From contig DASPRQ010000025.1 in NCBI GenBank assembly GCA_035624355.1, forward strand, positions 8,162 through 72,161: a DNA stretch of 64,000 nucleotides. The letters are read 5' to 3'. Shown one piece after another: positions 34,497 to 43,543 of the stretch (its first letter is position 1; each line of letters begins with the position of its first letter). The notes below the pieces were generated by a model. It made no database searches, was not told the origin of the DNA, and was given only the letters and a program-made list of their open reading frames with translations. The translations under genes were made by a program, and so were the position numbers. The DNA is from Usitatibacter sp035624355. GTDB lineage: Bacteria > Pseudomonadota > Gammaproteobacteria > Burkholderiales > Usitatibacteraceae.

Positions 34497-35294
34497 CTAC
34501 TGCTCCTTGCGGATGAGGGACTTGAGCGAGCCCAGCAGCCCGCGCTTCTCCTCGGCGGTGGGCTCCGGCGGCGCCTTGTGCACCACGTACTGGGGCTCCG
34601 TCTTGGGGCGCGGCGCCGGGGCGCCGGTCGGCTTCGGACTGAGCACCGAGCGCTTGACCACCTCGGCCCACTGGTTCGGCCGCCCGATCAGGTACTTCGC
34701 GAACTCCTCGACCCCCTGGTCGTTCATCTCCTGGGCGAGGAGGTTGAAGACGTCCACGGTGAAGCCGCCCACGTTCTTCGTGGCGATCTTCATCTTGCCC
34801 GTCTCGTGGTCGCCCTCGATCTTCGCCTGGACGCGGAAGTCGCACTTCACCCGGAAGACCTCGTGGGTGATGACCTTGCGCTCGTTGCGGAACTGCTCGC
34901 TCTTGTGCTCGATGTTCGACTGCCAGAGGATGTCCCGGAACTTCTCCATGTCGTCCGGTCCCTTCTTCACCGTGAGCACCTTGTCGGACAAGCAGCGGTA
35001 GCCCACCTGCACCTCGCCGTAGTAGTCCTTGTCGATGAAGTGCTTCGAGCGGAAGTCGCAGAAGAAGTCCTTGATCACGAGCCCGTCGATCTTGCCGACG
35101 GTCGCGAGCTCGAACGCGAACGGGCTCGGCATCTGCACGACGTTGAGCTGCTTGCCCAGGTCGTTCAGGTAGATGAAGGTCCTCCGCAGGGCGTGGTCGA
35201 CCGCCACCGCGGTCGAGCGCATGCTCTCGGTCTTGTCGACGTCCTGCGCCTTGAGGGCGTCAGCCTGCTTCTTCAGATCGTCCAGAAGTCCCAC
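34497..35294 (-). CDS. Conserved-looking protein of unknown function
   Basis: A 265-residue soluble protein I do not recognise. The start MGLLDDLKKQADALKAQD is amphipathic, and the middle (VIKDFFCDFRSKHFIDKDYYGE, YRCLSDKV) is rich in aromatic and charged residues. Pro/Ala-rich PKPTGAPAPRPKTEPQ leads to a short basic helix, KRGLLGSLKSLIRKEQ, that mirrors the N-terminus and could contact a membrane or partner. It has no signal peptide or membrane span. It precedes the propeller and MoaD-like genes by 10 bases and diverges from glpK. Confidence 0.6.
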   Translation of the reverse strand: MGLLDDLKKQADALKAQDVDKTESMRSTAVAVDHALRRTFIYLNDLGKQLNVVQMPSPFAFELATVGKIDGLVIKDFFCDFRSKHFIDKDYYGEVQVGYRCLSDKVLTVKKGPDDMEKFRDILWQSNIEHKSEQFRNERKVITHEVFRVKCDFRVQAKIEGDHETGKMKIATKNVGGFTVDVFNLLAQEMNDQGVEEFAKYLIGRPNQWAEVVKRSVLSPKPTGAPAPRPKTEPQYVVHKAPPEPTAEEKRGLLGSLKSLIRKEQ

Positions 35295-35380
35295 GAACCC
35301 TCCTGCGATTCCGGATGCCCGAGGCGGATTTTAACGTATGATCGCCGCGAGAACCAAAAAGCCGGAGCCCGCTTCTTTCG

Positions 35381-36874
35381 ATGAAGGCCGTGCTCGCCTT
35401 CGACCAGGGCACCACCAGCTCGCGCGCCATCGCCTTCGGGCATGACGGCCGAATCCTGGGAATGGCCCAGCAAGAATTCCGCCAGATCTTCCCCCAGCCC
35501 GGTTGGGTCGAGCACGACGCCCTCGAGATCTGGCAGACCCAGCGGGACGTGGCCGCCCGGGCCCTCGCGGGGGCCTCTCTGGGGCCGCGCGACGTCGCCG
35601 CCATCGGGATCGCCAACCAGCGGGAGACGACGGTGTTGTGGGAACGCTCCACGGGCCGTCCGGTGGCCAACGCGATCGTGTGGCAGGACCGACGCACCGC
35701 GTCCCGATGTGACGCTCTGCGACAGTCGGGGCTGGAGCCGGTCTTCACCCGCAAGACCGGCCTCGTGCTCGATCCGTACTTCTCCGGGACGAAGCTCGCC
35801 TGGCTCCTCGAGCATGTTCCCGGGGCCCGGGCGCGGGCCGACGCGGGCGAGCTCGCCTTCGGGACGGTCGATTCCTGGATCGCCTGGCAGCTCACGGGAG
35901 GCGCGGCCCACGTGACCGACGCGAGCAACGCCTCGCGCACCCTGCTCTTCGACATCCACGCTCTCGACTGGGACGAGGAGCTGCTCGCGATCCTGCGCGT
36001 TCCGCGCGCGGTGCTGCCGCGCGTGGTGGCCTCGAGCGGGGCCTTCGGCGAGACCGCGTGCGAGGGGCTGCCCCGCGGGATCCCGATCGCGGGCCTCGCG
36101 GGCGACCAGCAGGCGGCGCTCTTCGGGCAGGCGTGCCACCGCCCGGGCATGGCGAAGAACACCTACGGCACGGGCTGCTTCCTGCTGATGAACACCGGCG
36201 CACGCGCGGCCGCCTCCGCGAACGGCCTCGTCGCGACCGTGGGATGGCGCGGGGACGGCGCCGCGACCTACGCGCTCGAGGGCAGCGTCTTCATCGCGGG
36301 GGCGGCGATCCAGTGGCTGCGCGACGGGCTCGGGCTCATCGCGCGCGCCGCCGACATCGAGGCGCTCGCCTCGAGCGTGCCGGACACGGGGGGCGTGCAC
36401 TTCGTGCCGGCCCTCGCGGGCCTGGGCGCCCCCCACTGGGACCCGCACGCGCGCGGGGCGATCGTCGGGATCACGCGGGGGACGACGCGCGCCCACCTCG
36501 CCCGCGCGACCCTCGAGGCGATCGCGATGCAGGCCGCCGAGCTCATCGAGGCGATGTCCGCCGACTCGGGCATCGCCCTCACGGAGCTGCGCGTCGACGG
36601 GGGCGCCACGGCCTCGGGGCTGCTCATGCAGCTGCAGGCGGACCTGCTCGGCGTGCCGGTCGTGCGCCCGCGCGTCACCGAGACCACGGCCCTCGGGGCG
36701 GCCTACCTCGCCGGCCTCGGCACGGGCTTCTGGAAGGACGCGGCGGAGATCGCCTCGCTCTGGGAGCGCGAGCGCGAGTTCGAGCCGCGCATGGCGCGCG
36801 ACGAGGCGGCCGCGCGGCTCGGCGAATGGCGGCGCGCCGTGGAGCGCTCGCGCGGCTGGGCGCGCGCCTCTTGA
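35381..36874 (+). CDS. glpK: Glycerol kinase
   Basis: Phosphorylates glycerol to glycerol-3-phosphate in the cytoplasm. The 497-residue FGGY-family protein begins MKAVLAFDQGTTSSRAIAF, with the catalytic region DSWIAWQLTGG, NTYGTGCFLLMNTG and LRVDGGATASGLLMQLQADLLG. It lies near the ugp importer, giving two entry routes to glycerol-3-phosphate, but in a separate unit. A TATGAT -10-like element occurs at 35337-35342 without a clear -35. It converges on orn with only 11 bases between. Confidence 0.96.
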   Translation: MKAVLAFDQGTTSSRAIAFGHDGRILGMAQQEFRQIFPQPGWVEHDALEIWQTQRDVAARALAGASLGPRDVAAIGIANQRETTVLWERSTGRPVANAIVWQDRRTASRCDALRQSGLEPVFTRKTGLVLDPYFSGTKLAWLLEHVPGARARADAGELAFGTVDSWIAWQLTGGAAHVTDASNASRTLLFDIHALDWDEELLAILRVPRAVLPRVVASSGAFGETACEGLPRGIPIAGLAGDQQAALFGQACHRPGMAKNTYGTGCFLLMNTGARAAASANGLVATVGWRGDGAATYALEGSVFIAGAAIQWLRDGLGLIARAADIEALASSVPDTGGVHFVPALAGLGAPHWDPHARGAIVGITRGTTRAHLARATLEAIAMQAAELIEAMSADSGIALTELRVDGGATASGLLMQLQADLLGVPVVRPRVTETTALGAAYLAGLGTGFWKDAAEIASLWEREREFEPRMARDEAAARLGEWRRAVERSRGWARAS

Positions 36875-36885
36875 GCGCCCCGACC

Positions 36886-37452
36886 CTAGCCGCCCGCCTC
36901 CAGGCGCAGGAAGTGGCGCCGGTAGTGGCGCAGCTCCTCGATCGACTCGTACACGTCCGCGAGGGCCTCGTGGCGTCCCTCCTTCGCCACGCCCTGCAGC
37001 ACGTCCGGGCGCCAGCGCCGGGCGAGCTCCTTGAGCGTCGAGACGTCGACGATGCGGTAGTGCAGGTACCGGTCGAAGGCCGGCATGTAGCGGGCCATGA
37101 AGCGCCGGTCCTGGTGCACGGTGTTGCCCGCGAGCGGGGCCGTGCGCTCGGCAACGATCGGCTTCAGGAACTCGATGAGCCGCGCCTCGACCTCGGCCTC
37201 GGTGAACGTCGAGGCCCGCACGCGGTCCACCAGCCCCGACTTGCCGTGCGTCGCCTTGTTCCACGAGTCCATCGCCTCGAGCACCTCGTCGGGCTGGTGG
37301 ATCACGTAGACGGGCGCCTCGGCGATGGTGTCGAGGTCCGCGTCGGTGACCACCATCGCGACCTCGAGGATGCGGTCCCGGTCGGGAACGAGCCCGGACA
37401 TCTCCATGTCTATCCAGACCAGCGGGGTCCTGTCCTGCGTCGCCTGTGCCAT
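36886..37452 (-). CDS. orn: Oligoribonuclease
   Basis: 3'-5' exonuclease that degrades di- to penta-nucleotides, including pGpG left from cyclic di-GMP breakdown. The 188-residue DEDDh protein has WIDMEMSGL (first Asp and Glu), GNTVHQDRRFMARYMP (next Asp) and HEALADVYESIEEL (late His-Asp). It complements the HD-GYP phosphodiesterase functionally, although it is not linked to it. The Ste24-like gene diverges upstream. Confidence 0.95.
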   Translation of the reverse strand: MAQATQDRTPLVWIDMEMSGLVPDRDRILEVAMVVTDADLDTIAEAPVYVIHQPDEVLEAMDSWNKATHGKSGLVDRVRASTFTEAEVEARLIEFLKPIVAERTAPLAGNTVHQDRRFMARYMPAFDRYLHYRIVDVSTLKELARRWRPDVLQGVAKEGRHEALADVYESIEELRHYRRHFLRLEAGG

Positions 37453-37514
37453 GAGATCCGGGTCTCGCGCCTCGCGCCGATTGTGTCACGGCGGGCGCGT
37501 AACCTCCAAGCCAA

Positions 37515-38783
37515 TTGACCGCCACCTCCTTTTCCGCCGTATTCGCCGCCTTCGTGGTCGCCGCGCTCGCCTGGCGCACCTGGCTCGCGCTGCGCCAGCG
37601 GCGCCACGTGGCCCTGCATCGCGACCGCGTGCCCGCCGACTTCGAGGCGCTGATCCCGCTCGAGGCGCACCGCAAGGCGGCCGACTACACGCTCGACAAG
37701 CAGCGCCTCGGCATCGCCGAGACGTGGGCCGTCGACGGCGCGGTGCTGCTCGCCCTCACGCTCGGCGGGGGCGTGGCGGCCATCGACGCGCTGAGCGCGA
37801 GGCTCCTCGGCCCGGGGCGCGTGCGCGAGCTCGCCACGGTCTTCGGCGTGATCCTCGCGAGCACGCTCGCCACACTCCCCTTCGAGGCGTGGCGCACTTT
37901 CGTGATCGAGACGCGCTACGGCTTCAACCGCACGACGCCCGCGCTCTTCGTCGCCGACATCGCGAAGTCCGCGGCGCTGGCCGCGGCGCTCGGCACGCCG
38001 CTGCTGCTCGCCGTCTTCTGGTTCGTGCAGGCCGCGGGGCGCTACTGGTGGCTCTACACGTGGGTCGCGTGGATGCTCTTCACGCTGCTCCTGGTGACGA
38101 TCTTCCCGCGCTGGATCGCGCCGCTCTTCAACCGCTTCACGCCGCTCGAGCAGGGCGAGCTGCGCCGCCGCATCGAGGCGCTGCTCGAGCGCTGCGGCTT
38201 CCGCTCGGGGGGGTTGTACGTGATGGACGGCTCGAGGCGCTCGAGCCACGGCAACGCCTACTTCACCGGCTTCGGCGCCCAGAAGCGCATCGTCTTCTTC
38301 GACACCCTCATGGAGCGGCTCACGCCCGCGGAGATCGAGGCCGTGCTCGCCCACGAGCTGGGCCACTTCGCGCGCGGCCACATCCCGCGCCTGCTCGCGA
38401 TCCGTTTCGCGCTCGCCCTGCTGCTGCTCGCGATCCTCGGCTGGCTCTACGGCGAGCCGGCCTTCTACGGGGCCCTGCGCCTGCCGGCCCCCGGCATCGG
38501 CGCGGCGCTCGCGGGCTTCGCGCTCATCGTCCCCGTGTTCACGTTCCCCTTCCAGCCGCTCTCGAGCCTGCTCGCGCGCCGCCAGGAGTTCGAGGCGGAC
38601 GCGTTCGCCGCGAGCCACGCGAACGCCGAGGACCTCGTGAGCGCGCTCGCCAAGCTCTACCGCGACAACGCCTCCACGCTCACGCCCGACCCGCTGCACT
38701 CGCTGGTGTATGATTCCCATCCCCCCGCGGCGCTGCGCATCGACCACCTGCGGCGCGGCCGCGGAGCCCTGTCGACCCTGTAG
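37515..38783 (+). CDS. M48 integral membrane metalloprotease (Ste24/CAAX protease-like)
   Basis: A 422-residue multi-span protease of the Ste24 type. HELGH lies at residues 280-284 and the third zinc ligand is in EFEADAFAA; the N-terminal M48 extension (DYTLDKQRLG, ETRYGFNRTTPALFVAD) is typical of Ste24-like members. Several hydrophobic segments flank these. The predicted start is a TTG at 37515 with no clear ribosome site, so the N-terminus is uncertain by some residues. It is followed at 11 bases by the pterin dehydratase and then rsgA. The bacterial substrate is unknown. Confidence 0.85.
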   Translation: MTATSFSAVFAAFVVAALAWRTWLALRQRRHVALHRDRVPADFEALIPLEAHRKAADYTLDKQRLGIAETWAVDGAVLLALTLGGGVAAIDALSARLLGPGRVRELATVFGVILASTLATLPFEAWRTFVIETRYGFNRTTPALFVADIAKSAALAAALGTPLLLAVFWFVQAAGRYWWLYTWVAWMLFTLLLVTIFPRWIAPLFNRFTPLEQGELRRRIEALLERCGFRSGGLYVMDGSRRSSHGNAYFTGFGAQKRIVFFDTLMERLTPAEIEAVLAHELGHFARGHIPRLLAIRFALALLLLAILGWLYGEPAFYGALRLPAPGIGAALAGFALIVPVFTFPFQPLSSLLARRQEFEADAFAASHANAEDLVSALAKLYRDNASTLTPDPLHSLVYDSHPPAALRIDHLRRGRGALSTL

Positions 38784-38794
38784 CGGAACGCCCC

Positions 38795-39124
38795 ATGAAC
38801 GAGCTCGCGCGCAAGAAGTGCAAGCCCTGCGAGGGAGGTGTCGCGCCCCTCTCGCCCGAGCAGGTGCGGCCCCTGCTCAAGGGCCTCGAGGGGTGGGCGC
38901 TCGAGGCCGGCGCCATCGCCAAGACCTACCGCTTCCGCAACTACTTCGAGACGATGGCCTTCGTGAACGCCGCGGCGTGGGTGTCGCACCGCGAGGACCA
39001 CCACCCCGACCTGCTGGTGGGCTACAACCAATGCCGCGTGTCGTACGTGACGCACGCGATCGGCGGGCTGTCGGAGAACGACTTCATCTGCGCTGCCAAG
39101 CTCGACGCCCTGTTCGAGATCTGA
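38795..39124 (+). CDS. 4a-Hydroxytetrahydrobiopterin dehydratase (PCD/DCoH family)
   Basis: Dehydrates pterin-4a-carbinolamine or a related pterin. The 109-residue product has the family centre FVNAAAWVSHREDHHPDLLVGYNQCRVSYVTH, containing the HREDHHPD His cluster. An N-terminal Cys pair, KKCKPCEGG, is common in bacterial members. No phenylalanine hydroxylase gene is close, so a role in molybdopterin or general pterin handling is possible. It sits between a protease gene and rsgA with short gaps. Confidence 0.93.
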   Translation: MNELARKKCKPCEGGVAPLSPEQVRPLLKGLEGWALEAGAIAKTYRFRNYFETMAFVNAAAWVSHREDHHPDLLVGYNQCRVSYVTHAIGGLSENDFICAAKLDALFEI

Positions 39125-39130
39125 CGGCGG

Positions 39131-40060
39131 ATGACGACCCGCAGGGAGAGGGAGCAGCAGGTCGTCGTCGAGGGGCGGGTGATCGCCGACTTCGGCCGCG
39201 AGTTCCTCGTCGAGCTCGCCGACAAGCGCCAGATCGTGTGCACCCGCAAGGGCAAGAAGCAGGACGCCACGTGCGGCGATTTCGTCGAGGTGCGCCTCAC
39301 GGGCTCGGCCCAGGGATCGATCGAGCGGGTGGGCACGCGCCGCAACCTGCTGTACCGCTCGGACCAGTGGCGCGAGAAGACGCTCGCGGCCAACGTCGAC
39401 CAGGTCGTGATCCTCCTCGCGCCGCAGCCGCCGTTCAGCGAGGCGTTCCTCAACCTTTCCCTCGTCGCCTGCGAGGCGGCGCGCATCCCCGTGATCGTCG
39501 CCCTCAACAAGAGCGACCTGCCGGAGCACGCCGCGGCGCTCGCTTCGCTGCGCAACTACGAGGCGATCGGCTATACGGTCATCAGCATGTCGGCCAAGTT
39601 CGACGGCGCGCAGCCGCTGCGCCCCTACCTCGACCGCAGGCTCACGCTCCTCGTGGGCCAGAGCGGCATGGGAAAGTCGCGGACCGTCAACGCGCTCGTG
39701 CTCTCGGACGTGGCGCGCGTGGGCGAGCTCACCGGCACGCTCAACGCCGGCACCCACACCACCACGTTCTCGAGGATCTACCGCCTCGACCGCGACAGCG
39801 CGATCATCGACACGCCGGGCTTCCAGTCCTTCGGCCTGTTCCACCTCACCGAGGACCAGATCGGGGAGGCGATGCGCGAGTTCCGCCCGTGGCTCGGGCG
39901 CTGCAAGTTCAACGACTGCGCCCACCTCGGGGAGCCGGGCTGCGCGGTGATCGAGGCGGCGCAGCGCGGCGAGATCAGCGCCGAGCGCCTCTCGTTCTAC
40001 CAGGTGCTCATCGAGCAGCACCGGGAGCTGCACGAGGAGCACCCGGAATGGACGCGCTGA
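39131..40060 (+). CDS. rsgA: Small ribosomal subunit biogenesis GTPase RsgA
   Basis: Circularly permuted GTPase acting late in 30S subunit assembly. The 309-residue product has an N-terminal OB fold, then the permuted motifs in the order NKSD (G4), GQSGMGKS (G1) and DTPGFQSFG (G3), and a zinc-binding end with CKFNDCAHLGEPGC. It starts 6 bases after the dehydratase gene, so they share an mRNA. It converges with amrS, leaving 4 bases between stops. Confidence 0.95.
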   Translation: MTTRREREQQVVVEGRVIADFGREFLVELADKRQIVCTRKGKKQDATCGDFVEVRLTGSAQGSIERVGTRRNLLYRSDQWREKTLAANVDQVVILLAPQPPFSEAFLNLSLVACEAARIPVIVALNKSDLPEHAAALASLRNYEAIGYTVISMSAKFDGAQPLRPYLDRRLTLLVGQSGMGKSRTVNALVLSDVARVGELTGTLNAGTHTTTFSRIYRLDRDSAIIDTPGFQSFGLFHLTEDQIGEAMREFRPWLGRCKFNDCAHLGEPGCAVIEAAQRGEISAERLSFYQVLIEQHRELHEEHPEWTR

Positions 40061-40064
40061 GGTC

Positions 40065-41171
40065 CTAGCGGCCGATCGCGAGCGGGATGCGCCGGCGGCC
40101 GAACTGCGCCTTGCGGTCGAAAGGAACGAAGACCCCGGCGATCGCGGTGCCGCAGTCGGGGCAGGTGCCGTCGCCGGCGAGGCGATAGGCGCCGATGTGG
40201 TGCCAGTCGCGCTCGATGAGCGCCGCGCCGCAGCCGGGGCAGCAGGTCGTGCCCCCTTCCCGGTCGTGCACGTTGCCCGTGTAGACGTAGTGCAGCCCCT
40301 CGTCGAGGGCAATGCGCCGCGCGCGGGCGACGCTCGCCGCCGAGGTCGCAGGCGTGTCGAGCATCTTGAAGTCCGGGTGGAACGCGGTGAAGTGCACGGG
40401 CACGTCGGGGCCGAGCTCGCGGCGGATCCAGCGGCTTTCCTCGCGGATCTCGGCGTCGGAGTCGTTGCGCCCGGGGATGAGCAGCGTCGTGATCTCGAGC
40501 CAGACCTTCGTCTCGTGGTGCAGGTAGGCGAGCGTGTCGAGCACCGGGGCGAGGTGCGCGCCGGTGAGCTTCACGTAGAACTCGTCGGTGAAGCCCTTCA
40601 GGTCCACGTTCGCCGCGTCCATCTTCGCGTAGAACTCGCGCCGCGGCTCCGGGGAGATGTACCCCGCCGTGACCGCCACCGTGCGCACGCCGGCGTCCCG
40701 GCACGCGTCGGCGCAATCCATGGCGTACTCGGCGAAGATCACCGGGTCGTTGTAGGTGAAGGCCACGCTCGCGCAGCCGCTCTCGGCGGCCGCGCGCGCG
40801 ATCGCCTCGGGCGAGGCGCGGTCCATGAGCCGGTCCATGTCGCGCGACTTCGAGATGTCCCAGTTCTGGCAGAACTTGCACGCGAGGTTGCATCCCGCGG
40901 TGCCGAACGAGAGCACGGCGCTGCCCGGCAGGAAATGGTTGAGCGGCTTCTTCTCGATGGGATCGATGCAGAAGCCCGACGAGCGCCCGTAGGTCGTGAG
41001 CACCATCGCGTCGCCCACCCGCGCGCGCACGAAGCAGGCGCCGCGCTGGCCCTCGTGCAGCCGGCACTCGCGCGGGCACAGGTCGCACTGCACGCGCCCG
41101 TCGTCGAGGCGGTGCCACCACCTTCCCGGGTGGAGCGGCTCCTCGATGGGCTCGGGCACGCGCGCGGTCAC
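40065..41171 (-). CDS. amrS: AmmeMemoRadiSam system radical SAM enzyme
   Basis: A 368-residue radical SAM protein resembling pyruvate formate-lyase activases. The 4Fe-4S motif is Cys94, Cys98 and Cys101 in GTAGCNLACKFCQNW. An N-terminal Cys set (QCDLCPRECRL, GACF) and a C-terminal zinc-ribbon-like set (CCPGCG, CPDCG) flank it. Start is GTG 41171, overlapping the amrA stop as GTGA. The three-gene set amrB-amrA-amrS is widespread; the reaction it carries out is not settled. Confidence 0.9.
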   Translation of the reverse strand: MTARVPEPIEEPLHPGRWWHRLDDGRVQCDLCPRECRLHEGQRGACFVRARVGDAMVLTTYGRSSGFCIDPIEKKPLNHFLPGSAVLSFGTAGCNLACKFCQNWDISKSRDMDRLMDRASPEAIARAAAESGCASVAFTYNDPVIFAEYAMDCADACRDAGVRTVAVTAGYISPEPRREFYAKMDAANVDLKGFTDEFYVKLTGAHLAPVLDTLAYLHHETKVWLEITTLLIPGRNDSDAEIREESRWIRRELGPDVPVHFTAFHPDFKMLDTPATSAASVARARRIALDEGLHYVYTGNVHDREGGTTCCPGCGAALIERDWHHIGAYRLAGDGTCPDCGTAIAGVFVPFDRKAQFGRRRIPLAIGR

Positions 41172-41713
41172 CGGTACTTCTCCACGGTGTAGCGCGACAC
41201 GGCGAGCCGCGGGTGCCAGAAGCGCACGGGCAGCCCCGCCTTGCGGCGCAGCTCCGCGAGGAAATCGACCGGGTCGGGGAGGCTTTCCCAGACCTGGGGC
41301 AGGAACGTCGCGCGCAGCTCCTCGTACTCCAGCACGAGGCCGTCCACGCCGGGACGCAGCAGCGCGACGAGCTCGGCCTCGCTCGCCGCCTCGATCGGCA
41401 CGCGCGCCGACAGGACCGACACTTCCACCTCGAGGCGGTCGCGGATGTCGGCAGTGACGGGCGGGAAGCGCGGGTCGCGATAGGCCGCCGCGCGGGCGTT
41501 GTGGGCGACGTCGTCGCCCAGGGGCCGGTGCGCGTCCACCGTGCCGATGCATCCGCGCAGCTCGCCGCCTTCGCGCAGCGTCACGAAGCTCGCCGCCGTG
41601 GCTCGAAGCCACTCCTCGTCCCACTGGCGCGCCGCACGCGCGTTCGGGCCGTCGGCGAGGGCCTCGCGCGCGATGCCGAGCAGGACGCGCCCGCGGCGCT
41701 CGCGCTCAGCCAC
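41168..41713 (-). CDS. amrA: AmmeMemoRadiSam system protein A (AMMECR1 domain)
   Basis: A 181-residue bacterial AMMECR1-domain protein. The family core is visible as FVTLREGGELRGCIGTVDAHRPLGDDVAHNARAAAYRDPRFPPV, including the LRGCIG hexapeptide, and the end has HPRLAVSRYTVEKYR. Start is GTG 41713, overlapping amrB by 8 bases. Both neighbours overlap it, so the three proteins are likely made together. Its biochemical function is unknown; the radical SAM protein next to it suggests a shared modification or radical chemistry. Confidence 0.88.
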   Translation of the reverse strand: MAERERRGRVLLGIAREALADGPNARAARQWDEEWLRATAASFVTLREGGELRGCIGTVDAHRPLGDDVAHNARAAAYRDPRFPPVTADIRDRLEVEVSVLSARVPIEAASEAELVALLRPGVDGLVLEYEELRATFLPQVWESLPDPVDFLAELRRKAGLPVRFWHPRLAVSRYTVEKYR

Positions 41714-42509
41714 GGCTCGCCTCGTGGAAGGCGAAGGCGCCGTAGCCCACGACCCGGTCGCGGTCGCCCGCGGTGTCGCCCGAGTTGCGCAGGTCCACGA
41801 GGCGCGCCTCGAGGCCGCGCCGGCGCGCCACTTCGAGCAGGCCGTTGATGGGCGCCGCACCGCACGCGTCCTCCGGCTCGAGGCCCGGCTCGAGCCCGAG
41901 GATCGAGCGCGCAGTGCCGCCGTCGCGCCGGCGCGCCGCCTCGTACGGCAGGTAATGGGACAGGTCCGAGCTCACGACGACGAGCGTCTCCTCGCCGCCC
42001 CAGAGCGCTTCGAGGAGCGCGGCCATCTCGTCGGGCGAGGCGTCGCCGACGACGATCGGCACGAGGCGGAAGGCGCCCAGCACGGCCTGCAGGAACGGCA
42101 GGTGCACCTCGAGCGAGTGCTCGAGCGCGTGCGCGCGATCGCTCACCTCGACGCACGCGAAGCGCCGGATCGACTCGATCGCCTCCACGTCGAGGGCGAC
42201 CGCGCCCAGGGGAGAGGCGAAGGCCGCCGCCGAAGGCACGGCCGCGCCGCGGACGTAGACCCGGTGGGCGGGCCCGGCGAGCACGACCCGGCGCACGCGC
42301 CCCGCGAGCGGCGCGAGGCGCGCGTAGGCGCTCGCCGCGATCGGTCCCGAATAGATGTAGCCGGCGTGCGGCGCGATGATCGCCTTGGGGGCGCGCTCGC
42401 CGGCATCGGGCGCCGCGGCGGCCAGATGGGCGGCGACCTCGGCGGCCAGCGCGGCGGGCTCGCCGGGGTAGAAACTGCCGGCCACGGCGGCCGGGCGCAC
42501 TGCGGGCAT
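41706..42509 (-). CDS. amrB: AmmeMemoRadiSam system protein B (Memo-like)
   Basis: A 267-residue Memo-family protein. It has AAVAGSFYPGEP at the N-terminus, AIIAPHAGYIYSG with a conserved His, GPAHRVYVRG, HALEHSLEVHLPFLQ and SSDLSHYLPY, together forming the metal-site-like His/Asp/Cys pocket of the family. The ATG at 42509 has a near-ideal ribosome site, GGAGGTGATC, so this gene leads the operon and is well translated. amrA and amrS follow with overlaps. Role unknown, with the set conserved across bacteria and archaea. Confidence 0.9.
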   Translation of the reverse strand: MPAVRPAAVAGSFYPGEPAALAAEVAAHLAAAAPDAGERAPKAIIAPHAGYIYSGPIAASAYARLAPLAGRVRRVVLAGPAHRVYVRGAAVPSAAAFASPLGAVALDVEAIESIRRFACVEVSDRAHALEHSLEVHLPFLQAVLGAFRLVPIVVGDASPDEMAALLEALWGGEETLVVVSSDLSHYLPYEAARRRDGGTARSILGLEPGLEPEDACGAAPINGLLEVARRRGLEARLVDLRNSGDTAGDRDRVVGYGAFAFHEASRG

Positions 42510-42598
42510 GGGATCACCTCCGTTGCCTCCGGAGATGGGTGCAGCCTAGCACTTTCGCAAGAGCGGCCGCCGGGCGCCGCCGCGGGGTCGCGCGGCGA

Positions 42599-43519
42599 TC
42601 AGGCGTAGCGCAGCGCGGCGTCGAGCAGGTACACGACGAGCCACAGAGCGAGCGCCCGCCACAGCAGCCCCTCGAGGCTCGCGAGCGAATCCTCGCGCGC
42701 GCCCTCGCCCACGCCCAGGGCCGGGCGCGCGACGATCGCCCCGTTCTCGGAGACGGGGTCGCCGAGGCGGGCGCCGAGGGCCCCGGCGCCGCTCGCGAGC
42801 ACGATGCCCTCCTCCGGACGGATCCAGGCCGCGGCCTGGGAGCGCCAGCAATAGATCGCGTCCTCGAAATCGCCGACCACCGCGAAGGCGAAGGCGGTCA
42901 GGCGCTGCGGGATCCAGTCGATCGCGCGGAAGGCGCGCGCGGCGAACCAGCCGAAGTCGCGCTCCTGCGGGTCGGCGAGGCCCTCCCAGCTCGTCGCCGC
43001 CCGCCAGGCGAGCGGGTAAAGGACGAGGCCCAGCGGCCCGGGAAGCACGAGGTACCAGAAGAGGGGCGCGAACACCCCGTGGTGCGCCTCCCGCAGCGCG
43101 TGCTCGGCCGCGAGACGCGCGACGGACCCCGCGTCGTCGGCGTCGACCGCCACGCCCTGCCACTGGGAAAGGCGCCGGGCCGCGCCCGCGACGTCGCCGT
43201 CGCGCAGCCTCTTCTCGATCGCGGCGAGCTCGCCCACGGTCCCCAGGAACCGCAGGCTCCCGTACAGCACGACGATGTCGAGGAGCCAAAGCGCGAACGG
43301 GTGGATCGCCGCGGCGGCCACGGTCACGAGCCCCGCGGGGATCATCACGCCGAACATGAGCGCGAGCCACGCGACGATCCCCGAGTTGCGGTCGCCCGCG
43401 TCGAGCCGCTTCGCCGCCGACAGGCACATGCGCCCGTAGAAGGCCATCAGCGGCTGGCGCGGCGGCGGCGGCCACGCGTGCTGCCCGAGGAGGCTCACGA
43501 GGAGGGCGAGGAGGTTCAC
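42599..43519 (-). CDS. CobD/CbiB-family-like integral membrane protein
   Basis: A 306-residue membrane protein with the CobD/CbiB-type arrangement: helices at LALMFGVMIPAGLVTVAAAA and FALWLLDIVVLYGSLRFL, then RFLGTVGELAAIEKRLRDGDVAGAARRL and EHALREAHHGVFAPLFWYLV, which match the paralogous family common in betaproteobacteria. No other cobalamin gene is near, so adenosylcobinamide-phosphate synthase activity is doubtful. Start is a GTG at 43519. The next gene upstream encodes an acyltransferase 24 bases away. Confidence 0.72.
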   Translation of the reverse strand: MNLLALLVSLLGQHAWPPPPRQPLMAFYGRMCLSAAKRLDAGDRNSGIVAWLALMFGVMIPAGLVTVAAAAIHPFALWLLDIVVLYGSLRFLGTVGELAAIEKRLRDGDVAGAARRLSQWQGVAVDADDAGSVARLAAEHALREAHHGVFAPLFWYLVLPGPLGLVLYPLAWRAATSWEGLADPQERDFGWFAARAFRAIDWIPQRLTAFAFAVVGDFEDAIYCWRSQAAAWIRPEEGIVLASGAGALGARLGDPVSENGAIVARPALGVGEGAREDSLASLEGLLWRALALWLVVYLLDAALRYA

Positions 43520-43543
43520 GGCGGCGCTCCGGCGACGGCCCGA

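Noticed and set aside
42599..43519. Cobalamin biosynthesis role for the CobD/CbiB-like protein
   Set aside because: No other cobalamin gene is near and the sequence fits a paralogous family; kept as CobD-like only.
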